Source: Phoenix dactylifera
Lineage: Eukaryota; Streptophyta; Magnoliopsida; Arecales; Arecaceae
Reading direction: 5' to 3'
Assembly: GCF_009389715.1 (NCBI RefSeq)
Contig: NC_052404.1
Coordinates: forward strand, 12,205,756-12,269,755
DNA: 64,000 bases
Shown here: piece after piece, positions 1 through 12,254 of the stretch
How positions within the stretch are numbered: the stretch's first letter is position 1
Layout: every line of letters begins with the position of its first letter
Translations under genes and position numbers: made by a program
Notes under the pieces: model-generated
The model's database searches: none
The model's input: the letters and a program-made list of their open reading frames with translations, nothing else
Told to the model about the DNA's origin: nothing

Positions 1-3000
1 CAAGCTTGACACCTACACCATAAGATGAACCATGTCCAGCTCGGCGGAAGAACTCGGTTGGGTTCCCTTTCAAATCCTTTGAACTACCGAGATCATTCCC
101 ATGTTCTGCAAATGCATAAATATGTGTATTCTTCACAGGGATCCGCAGCTCAGCAGCAAGCTGAACAGTATGGAAAGGAAGGGTTAGATCTTAAGTGATT
201 AAAATGAAAAAAAAACCCAGGCTTGTTGGATGATCTATAACCACCAGAAATAAGGCTTGTGGATTTTGTCAGAATATTGATATATTTTTAATCTTAATTA
301 AAAAGGAACCACATTGGATTTATGAAAGTTCAAGCTACTAATATGCACAGAAAGCTCTACTTATGCTCACCTCAAGAATGTTTCTGCAGGCACCCAACTC
401 GCCCATGTTGTAGCCCCTCACTGAATAGGGCCCTCCGAGTGTGAAAGCATCATAGCTTGGGAGGTCTCCCACACAACCACCATAATGTCCATGAAGGACC
501 AAAACAGGTGGTGGTGGCTTGCCGGCACCTTCTTCTACTTGTTTCAACTGAATGAAGCGGGTCAATGTGAGCTGGTGACGATTGAAGACTGGAAACTTGC
601 TGCCAATTCCAAGGCCTTGGTCTAACTGCAATACAAGAAAAATGCAATCATCGGAAGATAAGTTTGAAAACACATATCAGGAAGAAAATGCTTTATTACA
701 CACAAAGAAGTCAAAAATGGATTACATAATACAAATGAAAGAAGATACTGAAATATCTGTTCTGAACAGATCTAAAAGCATGGATTGTCATGGGAATAGT
801 TCTATTAAGTGATATAAAAAGGGATCATCTGTCTCACTGTCATTTAACACGAGGGTGCCACTACATTCCATGTCTAGCATTCATATAAATAAATGATTTG
901 TAAACACATCTAGAAATAAAATAATAAAAAATCTTCCAAATCTTAGTTACTAAAAAACCTTTTAGGATATAATGGTCATAGTTATGGTCATTGTGTGCAT
1001 CCGTGATAGCAGTCGACAACTTACAGTTTCTAATGATACAGCTCATTGAATAATTTTTCAGCCATCTAGCAACTCCTTGACATGCAAAAACTGTAGCCAT
1101 AATTCAAAATAACTGAGAAGCAAACAAACAGTATATACCTGAAAGACATCTCTCTCGCCAACAACTACACCATTTACAAACTTAGTGTTGTCACGAGTAA
1201 TATTTGCCTGCGCAAATGCCATGCGGTCAATACCAGTACCACTTAGGGTTGTTGGAGGTCCATCCATGCTTAAGCCACCAATAGGAAGTGCTCGAGCACC
1301 ATGAGTACATATACTACTAGTTTCATCGCGAGTTGTGATTTCCTCCATCACAAGCCCATAAGTGAATTTGCTTTGCCGTGTGAACGCCTGAAATTTGGGC
1401 AATGCATTTAATAGAATATTATAGAGGATCCTTCAAAGAATAAACTTACAGGGTAAATTTGAGAATTGAACTAAGGGAAAACATCAACATCTACCTCTGT
1501 TATATTTGCTTTCAATCCCACTCTGTCAATCCATACAGGTGGAACTTCATCCGCCCCTGGCCCACCAGTGAAAACAGGACTCAACTTCCGGTTGTTAAAG
1601 CAGCTAGCACGGAACGTGCGGTTGCGAGGGTTATACACACCATCCACATACGGATGCACATACTCTAGCTTGAAAGACAGGTCATCCTAAACAAGCATTG
1701 TAAAATGTCACAAGTTAAATTGGTACAAGACATTTAAAAAAAGAAGCCGGATGCACTTTGCTGATAGTAAGGCATGTATTTTTTTCTTCTTATCTTTGTC
1801 ATGTGTTGAAAAGTTAGGTAACTGGGTTCAGAGATCATAAATTAACAAAAAGAATAGTGTAATCATTGTGCTAACCCCAAAATGATGAACAAAGAACAAG
1901 CTCATGTTCACACACCACGCTTCGGAAATATGCATCATCCAAGGCTTTTATGAATATCGACTCCACAATATGGGACCCACATCATGAAGGTAATGATATG
2001 CGTTTAGGAAGAAATGAACATCATAAGATTTTCAGACAAGTATGGCTCCATTGCTAATCTGAAGACCGAAGTTTTGGATAAGTTTTTGTTCAACTGGTGA
2101 ATCCTTGTATACAATCAAGTGGACAAAGGAAGTTTTGAAAAATATACAACTAATTTTTAGCATTTACGTGTATCAATATAAAAATATATTGTATTTGACA
2201 GCATAAATAGATCCACAGAACAACAAAGAGGAGAGAAAGCAAGCAACCTGCAGAATGACCCAAAGAGGCAGCCAGAAAACTCCCCAGCCTCTTCACCAAC
2301 ATCCTTATCAAAAGACCAGGCTGAATAGAAATAGCATATACCCAATAACTTTAAATATCTATGCAACTACACATGCATCCAATCTACACCTGAAATCAAG
2401 GCCTAAGTCTGTTGCATAATATGTGTTTATTTTGCAATAATATGTATAACTGTTACCGGTTTTGGCATAAATCTGAACAAATCAATGGATCAATAATTCC
2501 CTGATCCTAAACATAAGCCATCCCTCCTTAATACTTTTTAACGAACAGCAGTCTGACCCTTCTTAGTCTACTAAGAAGAGGTATGTTTCTTTTCCTTTTT
2601 TTTACTTCATGATTACATGGTTGTTTGTTTCCTTAATGGTTAGGCCATCGTTATCATCATCCTTGCATTTTCCTATTGGGTCAGCTAGAGAGCACAACTA
2701 TAAGTTGCCAATGCTCTGAGAAGGATTGACCATATTTTGTAACTGGTTATCAGCCTGATGTCAAAGCTCTAGAAATTGGTGTTTTGCTCCTTGGCAAGGA
2801 AATTTAGATGAGAGGGTCCATCAAACCTCTAGAAATTGTTCTATTCCTCGACAAGGCAAACTCAAACACATGGGGCCTACCATGAAACCTTTAAAGGAAG
2901 TTGGTGTAGGGAGATGCAAAGCCTATGCATTTGAAACCAAGGAGCAAAGGATTATACATCAATTAAATTTTATGATGAGAACTCTTAGTGTCACGGCTTC

Positions 3001-6000
3001 CATTCGCAGGCTCCTGCATCTCCATCCCCTGGTTTTGGTCTCAAACTTCCACATACTTGACCACCATGGGACCTTCTCAAGGAACGCCTCCCTACCCTTT
3101 GATGTGTACCCTTTTTATAACAACAGCGTCCTCCCAAATTCACTCTAAATGAGATTGGACAAAAAGCATATTTATCAAATTTACTCCAAAGTCCAAACAA
3201 TCTTGTCCGGCGAGAACATGGCCATTCATCTGGATATCTCCTGAATCCATCACATGTGTCGTGCATGCCAAATACTAGCACTAGTTCTTATGGATCATAA
3301 GAAATACTTAGACCATTTTTCTGCCATGAAAAATGTTTAAAAAATTTAGGCATTGATATACAATTGATTTTCAAACATTCATTTAGTTACATGTGATATA
3401 CTCACAATTTATTTGACCAGTTCATAGACCTGTAACATGTTGTGGAAAGGAACAAAATAAATTATATCAATCATGAAAATAGTTTACAAGTTAAAGCATT
3501 CTCAAAGATCCCAAATTTGAGAAACCCATTATACTGAAGTTTCCAGATAACAAGTGCATATGGATATAACAGAAAATCCATTAGTTCTTGTATATCATCT
3601 TTGATTCGTAGAGCATTTTTAGTTGGGTGTTGCTCTATTAAGGTTACCATAACTGGCATGATTAAAGTATCTTAAATTAGTTGACAGTCTTAAAATTTCA
3701 ATATGATGCTATGTTGTTTGATGCAAGACAATTACCTCATTACATATTTGATTCAAAACTTCTAAACTATAAATACCGACCTGCATGCTCTGATCTAGGA
3801 TGACATTTTTTTCCTGCATTCAAATATGGATTTACATGTCTAAAACATGTCTGCCATTCATCACGAGCAACCCACAATTGTGTAGAATGGAGAATGACAG
3901 GTTCTCCTATTGAACCTTTATTCTGTTTGTTCATATTATCAAATTCTGATATAGCATGTGCTAGTACTTCAGTATGCTGTAAGTTTATGGTCATTTCGGA
4001 AATGATTGCTACCACAAGATAAGCAACATTTTTAAACCTTGCAAGCAAGCTAGGTATCCTGTGCAAACAACCCATGACCCTATAGGAACATTTCCCTTCT
4101 TCTTACTTAGAAAACAAAACTAGAATAAAGTAATGTAAAGGTCAAGCGTAAGACATCTTCACAAGCTTGGCACATACATTAAAACAAATACATCACCAAT
4201 AAGTTGTTGTATATATAGAATAAATTGCAGCCCAAAATGTATTTAAGGGAAATAAATGTTACAAAATGCAAGAAAAGCAAGCAACAGATAATATTTGGCA
4301 GATTACCAACTTAAAGCAAGAAAGCAAGAGCAAAGAAAGAAAGGTGTCTTTTACTCAAATGGAAGGAGAAGGACAAAATGAAATTATTGTAACTTGAATT
4401 GCAGCAAACCCAATTCAAGCAGGCAAAATATACAGCAATGCACTGTTGGATGATTACCAACACACCTGAGGATTGAGCAGATTGCTGGATGTCACAGAGC
4501 CAACTATGGATCTGTTCAACCCTTTGATATTCCGATGTTCAAATGAAACAGTGCCACCGGGTTGAATCGATGCCTGAAAAAAAGAACACCCTCCAATTTA
4601 TGAGTAAATATGCTTAACATAGCTTGATGACAATTCATCTAAATATTTAGGATCCATACAGTCTAAACTATGTGAAAGCTACACATATATCACCAGGCTA
4701 AGAATATAAAGTTGGAAGACAAAAAGGAAGAGACTTAAATACCAGAGTTGGTCGTCCTTGCTGTCCAGGTACAATACTCCACTCTGTGCTTACTTCGGCT
4801 GATTGCTGTTCCAGTTCTTTGAGCTTTATTTCAACTATGATTCCTCCATCATTCTTTTCATCAGGTCGCGGGTTCACCTCAATGTTAGAAAATAAAGCAA
4901 GTGAATTTATGTTCCTTAGAGCCTGTTTCCCTGCTTCAATATTAAAGACATGTCCTGGTCGAAGCTGCAAGAAATTTAACATCAAAAGATGTTAGGATAC
5001 TTAAAAATATCCAAATATTACCTATAAACAGCATGCACTTTAACAGAAATCACATCCATTGAATCATATCAGGTGCGACCATTATTTTAAGTTGAAACAA
5101 AAATTGGCATTACTTGCACATAGGACCAGCTTTTGCAGTATTTATCAAGAGATCTACAATGAGAACATGATCTCAACCTTCCAGCATGAACATATTCATG
5201 ATTATAATACAAACAATGGGAAAAATAGCTGTTCGAAAGACTTCAAAAATACGAACAATGTCCTTTTGTTCCCGTTCAATTCAATTGGTAGCGCAAACTC
5301 AGAAAGGCAAATTATGGCACATTAGACAACAGACTTCTCCCTTCTTAAGAAAGCATGTCTTTTCAATACATGTAGATTTGTCTTTGTTGAAGTATCAAAT
5401 CCTTGAAAAGAAATGAGCTACGAGGTAAAGGTGGAAGATTAAAGGGTTCACTGTATCATTTAACTTGAGCAAACTTTAACACATTACCTGACAAGTTATA
5501 TGCATAACTCACCGATGGATATAAATTACATTCCACAAGCTAAAAAAACCCAAGGCAATGTATGTTAAACTTTGCCAAATAAGAATACACATCCCTCCTC
5601 ACAAAACCACTCTCATAAGCACATTAATTTTGATTAAGACAATATCTATTTCACAAGCATTAACCTTGATAAGAAAATTGTGCAAGAAACTGCCATGAGA
5701 TTATCAAATTTAAGTTGCATGTTTAAACAAATTTGCAAGGAAAAGGAAATGTAATCAAATTATATAGAAAGAAAGGATGGATGTTAAAACTAATCTGACA
5801 GGAAACAAATGGAACATTTTAATTTAAAAATGGAAACAATTGCCTACAAGGAAAAGAATTTAGTGTAATTAACAACACTAGTGTTAAGCAGTTTCCTAGA
5901 GCAATCTGACTCGTTTTCCATTGATTGGTAAGAGAAACAGACATTTTATTGCTAATCCACACCTCACAAGTCTGAATATAATAAAATCTCCAGATTTTAA

Positions 6001-8050
6001 AAGAATAGAGCTCAATCAAAAAACATCAACGAGTGATGATGTCCTAAGCAGGCACAACATCAAGGTCGAATTGGCCTATATTTATATTCTGCAATAGCAT
6101 TTCGACATTCAAATATGAGCTTAAGTAATCTTGAAATGGGTACCAAGGAAAACTCGTAGGCATCCCAAACTCATGTATCTTGCTTACCCCCTTAATCCGA
6201 AATCAAAGTAGCTATTATGCCTAACAATGATCCATGCGCCAATTTTATGCCTTCTCTTGAAAGGAAGTCACCTGTCTTAACTTTCATTCCTCCATCCCAT
6301 TGGTTTTGTCCCACTATGACTATGAATTCATAAAATACTAGTGGAACTTTCACATTCTCCATCAAGACTTAATCAAGCAATCACATTCTTCCAGTCACCT
6401 TCAACAATCAAGTCAATCTTAAATACAGGTGCCTGCTTCAAAATAACTTATAAGAGCCCTCTCGTCTACCTGATACAGTATTTATAACTAATGAAGATAA
6501 GAAAAAACAGGAAGGCCTTGACATACTGTTCCTCGCTAACCTCAACCGCAAACTAGTCAAGGTTACTCACTAAAATTCATCTTCATTGTTACACTTGCAG
6601 TTGATAGTGGTATCATCACCGTGACTATAAACTTTTCTTATGGCTACCGCTAAACAACTTTAAAAGCTAGTGGCATGTCAAAGACAGATGAAATCTCAAA
6701 AATCAAAAGAGAAGGTAAAGGTGCAACCTATATACACTGTTTCTTTTCCAAACACTTCCTTGACAATTCTGTCCGCCAACTCATTCAATGACGAGCACTG
6801 GCTCAAATTAAACAATGATGAAAGCCTCCGAGGAGTTTTCATCTCATGGAATAAGAACAGAGATCAGGTGAAAGTAAATTCACCTGTTTGGGCATCTCCC
6901 GACGAACGACAGCAAGCTGGGTATTCCCTTCGCAGACATTCCCGAGTTTATCCTGAAACTGGAGGACCAGCTGCGTGACATCCCCCTCCACGACCTCACA
7001 CACCACCTCTCTTGTATTCAGATTGCCGAAATTGACCACCTGGGCGCAAGCATACCCCTCATCGTGGTACCACTTCTGGACCCGGTCCCGGATCCTCTGC
7101 AGCAGCCTCGCGCTGACCTTCCCCTGCTCCCGAAGCATCTGCAGTACCTCCCGCTGCACTGGCATGGGCAGCAGGCACGGCCTGGACCGGTCGATTCTCC
7201 TCCGGTAGTCCCTCTCCTGGTTCCGGAAGTACTCCAGCTTCTCCCTGTCGGTCATGTCCGGATCCATCTCCATCTGCTTCGTCTGGGCCATCAGCCCGAC
7301 GTTGATGCACCGGAAGGCGTCGGCCGACTGCCAGGTGCTCTCGGTGAAGGACACGGTGAGGGCGAGGGTACCGTCGGGCTTGGTCTTGCCCTCGAGGTCG
7401 ACCTTCTCGAACATGCCGCAGGAGGCTAGGTTTTCGAGTTCCTTCTGGAGTTGGGCCTTGGTATGGACACCGCCGGGGTGAAGGGAGACCATCTCGAAGA
7501 AGGAGTCCTCGGTGCCGGCGACGGTGGTGCCGCGGCGTCGGTCGAAGAAGAGAATCTCCGAGATCTTGTAGCGCTTGAACCCGCTCAGCTTGCTCAGCTG
7601 GACAACGATGTTGGCCGGCAGGCCGTGGGAGTCCCACTCCGGGCCGCCGCCGCCGGTGGGATCCTCCTCCCTCGCGACCGCCGCCAGGGGCGAGAAGATC
7701 TGGGACCAGAACCCTCCGCCATCGCCCCCGCCGAAGCCTCCCCAGCCCCAACCGCCGCCGCCGCCGCCGCCGCCTCCTGTGTTGCCGGGGGGAGGGACGG
7801 GAGTGGAGAGGTGGAGTAGGAAGCCACCGCCAGCGGCGGAGGCGAGGGCGGAGGAGAAGAAGGTGGCGAGGGTTTTCTTGCGGGTCCAGTTGGTGGGGGG
7901 CTTAGGCGATGGGGTTTTGGCAAAGGGGAGGACACATTTGAGGTGATGGGCGGGAGCGGAGGCGGCGGCGGAAGCGGAGCGGCGGTCATGGGCGGAGCCA
8001 GAGGGGGGTATCTGGGCGCCCAGGGTTAGCCTCTGAGCGGAGAACGCCAT
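1..8050 (-). CDS. TOC75: TOC75, chloroplast outer-envelope protein import channel (3' end cut by window)
   Basis: Beta-barrel pore of the TOC translocon, which carries precursor proteins across the outer chloroplast envelope. Exons read on the minus strand: 6884-8050, 4743-4964, 4466-4573, 1495-1686, 1139-1387, 371-625 and 1-160. All visible junctions are phase 0 and GT-AG. They give about 784 codons; the family is a little over 800 residues, so only some 25 C-terminal codons are missing. Exon 1 holds the transit region with a glycine run (about residues 90-110) and then the POTRA region. Later exons hold the Omp85-type barrel, with recognisable blocks such as VYNPRNRTF, SKFTYGLVMEEITTRDE, LVLHGHYGGCVGDLPSYDAF and LGGPYSVRGYNMGELGA. 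I chose the start at 8050 (MAFSAQRL); an in-frame ATG five codons upstream at 8065 is possible. Family assignment is very secure; exon ends are hand-placed. Confidence 0.96.
1687..4465 (-). other. TOC75 intron 3 (2.8 kb), no other content recognised
   Basis: Non-coding DNA between the exon ending at 4466 and the exon starting at 1686. Donor CAG|GTGTGT and acceptor TTTAG|GATGAC are visible on the minus strand. Short ORFs on either strand show no domain. I see no clear transposon ends. TOC75 intron 1 (4965-6883) likewise holds nothing recognisable. Confidence 0.75.
7709..7800 (-). other. TOC75: Polyglycine-coding GGC/GGN tract in TOC75 transit region
   Basis: The plus strand reads as repeated ccgccg here, which on the coding strand gives about nine glycines in a row followed by mixed Gly/Trp/Phe. 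A polyglycine stretch in the bipartite transit peptide is a known TOC75 feature needed for correct routing to the outer envelope. As a trinucleotide-type repeat it may vary in length between alleles; that part is inference. Confidence 0.85.
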
Positions 8051-10418
8051 GGAGTCGGGCGACAAGAAGGAGGATCAGGAGAAAGGAGAGGTGCGTTGGA
8101 TTTGATTTAATTTATTTGGCAAGGAGGAGAAGATTGGCTGGTGGTATAGTTACCGAATAGGGCTCCTCCTCCTTCGCAGCTCACGTCTCACGGACGCACG
8201 GCACACAGGGCGACGGCCAAAAGTGCAAGAACACCACCTACCAACGGTGACGATATCTACCACAAATAGAGGTCGGGGTTTTAGGGTTTATGCATGGAGA
8301 TGATGCCGGGGAAACGATTGCTTCGCTGGCCGCAGCAGACCGAGATTCCGGTCGGAAGACGGGATCCAATTACTTGTTACGTCGAGTTTAAGTTTTACCC
8401 GATAAACTAACAATTCTAGGCTAAATTTATACTTGGAAAATTGTTCCTTCTTGACAAAATATTTTGCTGCATATGCTGAGATATTTCCATCTCCCCTCGG
8501 TCATCTAGTTCGACCTAAACCAACAAATAAGACATAAATTTTTTATTATTAAATTAAAAACTTAATATTTAAAAATTAATTGATATTTGATTTTCCATGC
8601 TGGTCTAAAATTTCTACCGCATTTCCTTTTTTCTTTTTTTTTTTACCAAAATAATCGAGCTTCCAATTTTTAAACACCTCAATAAAGCATTATGCTTCAA
8701 AACTTTGGCTCGCGATTTCACTTTTATCGTTCTAGACCGGTGCCAAGATCAAGATACTTACATTGTCGTTATTTAGTAATAACTTATAAACCCTACTTTG
8801 CGCTTAAAAAAAAAATGTTGATCATTAGTCATAAGCCCTGCTTCATGCAAAAGCGTTGCTTACATCTCACTTGCCTTCTTAACAAATTATAGACATTAAT
8901 ATTCCCTTTCAGATCGACTATATGTGTTGAATGCTAGTATTCAATGGTGCACTCGATACTTCATTATCGTCAAGACCACTACGAAGCGTTAATACGTGTT
9001 TTGGCATCAAGATTTTTTTTGGTTTGGATTTAAATACTAAAATGTTGTTACGTGTTGGGAAATGATTCTCAAATGTTTGTCTTTACTACTATCATAACAA
9101 AAAACATGGGGAGGTGGTACTCTACAACTCCACTTCTTGTTAACCACTCATATATTTGATATCTCTGAGTACCCTGGTAATCTCCGTACACTGGCATAGA
9201 TTAAACAAATTAACTTGAGCCAGACATTAACTTGAGGTGGACCAGGTATGATTTCTATTACTTCAGTTAGGTTTGGCTTGACAAGATCTAGCTTGAATTT
9301 ATGTCGGACTTAAACCAAATAGTTAAGCATCAACTAAACTCGTGTTTAACATATAATTATATCATATATCTTTTGTCTCATAAATCCTTCATGGAGTGGG
9401 AGAATAAAACTATAGAAATCCTAAATCCTATATAAAAGTTCATTGCCTCCCTTGATGTATCCTCCTCTATCTCTCAATATTCTTTAAATGCTACAAAAAA
9501 GGGAAAGAGGGGGGTGGGGGGAGTCCAAACCCCCATCCCCCCCTCTGTCTCTTCCCTTCATTTGAAGCTCCTTGTTGAAGAAAAATTTGTGGGAGTCTCA
9601 TTAACTGCAATATCAAAATCTAATCACGCATCTCACATCCCAACCTCAATGTCATCCTAAGATCTCTTTGTTGCCAACAAAAAAAAAGGAAGCGCATTAT
9701 ACTGGGAGGAAGATTGAGGGTTTGATTTTGAACTCAAGTGTTTGAAGGTCAAATGCCTTCCATGATATGTCAATTTTGTCGAACTCTATATAGAAGATAT
9801 GGCATATCCGATTAAATTAGGTTTGATCTTTAGTAGATCCATGCAAGTTATATACCTAATTTTTTGTCGCGCATTTCCTCCCCCTTTATATATACACTTT
9901 TTATATCAAAAATAACTCTAAAGTTATTACAAGGAGAGAGAAAATAAATTCAAAATATTTATGTAAAATTTATGTATCAAACCTCAATTATATAGTAGTA
10001 ATCTATCATCACATGCGCCATTCTCGTAATAAACCACTCACTCAAGGTACTAACATCAGCATGGATAAAGTGTTCTAGTAAGATATATGTATCAAATCTC
10101 GATATTATAGTTATGGTCCATCATCATGCTTTCTTAGTAAAATTTGAGAGACCTTTGGAGCGGACTACCTCCATATGTGATCCATTGTTCATGATATTTT
10201 CTAGTAATAAATAAATAAACAAACAAATAAATAAATAAATGGATGGATGAAGCCCTATAAACCCATTTAAAATCCACCCTTCTTATCTAATGTCTCTCAT
10301 TTTTTTTAAGAAAAAGATTGCTGGTACATGTGTCTAACCCAACCCCCTGGGAGCCTGAGTTGGACGGCACGACGACTGCATTCCACCACCGCGACCACCT
10401 CGGGAAGATGATGGTAAG
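8051..10418. other. Intergenic: TOC75 upstream region and PPR upstream region
   Basis: From 8051 to about 8350 the sequence is moderately GC-rich and should carry the TOC75 leader and promoter. From 8400 to 10300 it is AT-rich with no convincing ORF. Simple sequence includes a G-run/C-run inverted pair at 9508-9547 and a TAAA/ATAA-type run near 10203-10241. No RNA gene or transposon ends were recognised. Confidence 0.6.
10203..10248. repeat. (AAAT)n-type microsatellite
   Basis: Repeated taaataaataaa with two caaa variants, ending in ggatggatg. A simple-sequence repeat in the intergenic DNA about 170 bp before the PPR start. Confidence 0.85.
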
Positions 10419-12254
10419 ATGCTCCGCCGCTTCGCCTCTCCGCTTCTCCTCCGCCGCCGCCCCGCGGTTCACGGCGCATCCCATTTCATCTCCCCCGCCC
10501 CAAGCCACACCGATTCGGACTCGGACGATGCACTGGACCCCCAGACCCCGTGCCACCTGTCCGCCGCCCCCTACGACTTTGTCAGAATCCTCTCCGCGGC
10601 CGCCAAATCTTCGTCTCTCTCGACCGGAAAGCAGACACATACCGCCGTCATCAAGCTGGGCCTCGCTTCCAACCTCTTCATCACTACCGCTCTTCTCGAC
10701 GTGTACTGCAAGTGCAGGAGAATTTCCGATGCGCAACAGTTGTTCGACGAAATGCCCAAACGAAACGTAGTCACGTGGAATGCTCTGATCCATGGACATT
10801 CCCTGTCCCAAATCCCATTCCTCGCCATAGGAGCTTTTGTGCAGATGGTTTCTCAGGGGATTTTTCCGAGCCCGTCTACTGTATCGATTGTTCTAGTGGC
10901 ATGCTCCCGGTCAGGGGTTCTGGGTTATGGAATGATGCTGCACTGCGTTGGTTTTGAGCATGGGTTTTGTTCGAATGTGGTGGTGGGGACTGCATTGGTG
11001 GATATGTATTCAAAGTGCTGCGATATGGGCGCGGCCAGGAGAGTGTTTGATGAGATGGGCGAGAGGAATGTGATCACTTGGACCTCTCTGGTCACTGGAT
11101 ATGTGCTGCAACGAAGACCTTATGATGCCATGCTGTTGGTCAGAGAGATGAGTCGTCTCAGTGTTCGGTTGAATAAGGTGACTTATAACAGCCTCCTAAG
11201 CTCGTTCTCGAGGCCTGAAGATTTGGTTCATGGGAAGCAAGTCCATTGTCTTGTGCTACGAGAAGGGTTAGAGGCCGATCCTTACATTGCAGTCACCCTC
11301 GTAACCATGTATTCGAAATGTGGCAGTTTGGAGGATTTTGTAAAGGTTTATCCCACTGTCTCAAGTCGGGATCAGATATCTTGCAACTCAGTCATTGCAG
11401 GATTTTCTCATCTGGGAGATGGCAAGGAAGCAATTGAAAAGTTCCTGGAAATGAGAAGGGGATGTATCGACACAGACTTCTTCACCTTCACGAGTGTCTT
11501 CAGAGCTATAGGAATGCTTTCTGCTCTTGAAGAGGGTAAGCAAATCCATACTCTCACTTGGAAGACAGGACATGCTTCAAATGTATGTGTTCAGAATGGT
11601 CTCGTATCGATGTATGCAAAATGTGGTGTAATAAGTGATTCCAAAAGAGTCTTCTCTTCTATGGTTGAGCCCGATCTGGTTTCCTGGAATTCACTCATGG
11701 CAGGGTGTGCTGAACATGGCTATGGCAGGGAGGCTGTAGAATTGTTCGAACATATGAGACAAATTGGAGTTAGACCAGACCATACTACCTTTCTATCAGT
11801 GTTCACAGCTTGTAGCCATGCTGGGCTTGTGGAGAAGGGCCTTGAAATTTTCTATTTGATGAGAGAAGGTGTCTTGCCAATTGTTGCAGGATTGGAGCAT
11901 TATGCTTGTGTGGTTGATCTTCTTGGTCGGGCAGGTTATCTTCGTGAAGCAGAATCTTTTGTGAATAATATGCCTATAAAGCCAGGCCTTTCAGTATACA
12001 GGGCTCTTCTAAGTGCATGCCAAATTCATGGGAATGTGGAGATAGCCAAACGAGCTGCAGAGCACCTCTTTGAGCTCTGCCCAGATGATCATTCTACTTA
12101 TGTTCTTCTCTCAAATGTCTTTGCAGCTGATGGTTGTTGGGACAATGCAGCACGTGTGCGGAAAACCATGTGGGGAAAACAAGTGAAGAAGAAGCCAGCT
12201 TGGACTTGGATCGAGGATCGAATTCCTGTTGGTGCATTGGAGGGATTGGTATGA
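10419..12254 (+). CDS. PLS-class pentatricopeptide repeat protein, E subgroup, intronless
   Basis: 611 codons in one exon, as is usual for plant PPR genes. The N-terminus is rich in Arg/Leu/Pro (MLRRFASPLLLRRR), as expected for organelle import, though mitochondrion versus plastid cannot be decided. From about residue 65 there are tandem PPR units of P, L and S type with typical phrases such as ALLDVYCKCRRISDAQQLFD, RNVVTWNALIHG, ALVDMYSKC, NGLVSMYAKCG, DLVSWNSLMAG and FLSVFTACSHAGLVEKG. The C-terminus (about 520-600) is an E-type motif ending KKKPAWTWIEDR. There is no DYW deaminase domain. The family binds organellar RNA, and E-type members often act in C-to-U editing with a partner deaminase; the target here is unknown. 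The start is the first ATG of the long frame. Confidence 0.93.
   Translation: MLRRFASPLLLRRRPAVHGASHFISPAPSHTDSDSDDALDPQTPCHLSAAPYDFVRILSAAAKSSSLSTGKQTHTAVIKLGLASNLFITTALLDVYCKCRRISDAQQLFDEMPKRNVVTWNALIHGHSLSQIPFLAIGAFVQMVSQGIFPSPSTVSIVLVACSRSGVLGYGMMLHCVGFEHGFCSNVVVGTALVDMYSKCCDMGAARRVFDEMGERNVITWTSLVTGYVLQRRPYDAMLLVREMSRLSVRLNKVTYNSLLSSFSRPEDLVHGKQVHCLVLREGLEADPYIAVTLVTMYSKCGSLEDFVKVYPTVSSRDQISCNSVIAGFSHLGDGKEAIEKFLEMRRGCIDTDFFTFTSVFRAIGMLSALEEGKQIHTLTWKTGHASNVCVQNGLVSMYAKCGVISDSKRVFSSMVEPDLVSWNSLMAGCAEHGYGREAVELFEHMRQIGVRPDHTTFLSVFTACSHAGLVEKGLEIFYLMREGVLPIVAGLEHYACVVDLLGRAGYLREAESFVNNMPIKPGLSVYRALLSACQIHGNVEIAKRAAEHLFELCPDDHSTYVLLSNVFAADGCWDNAARVRKTMWGKQVKKKPAWTWIEDRIPVGALEGLV

Noticed and set aside
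7059..7989. Long frames on both strands overlapping TOC75 exon 1
   Set aside because: Shadows of the GC-rich coding exon; the TOC75 frame has clear family motifs and the others do not.
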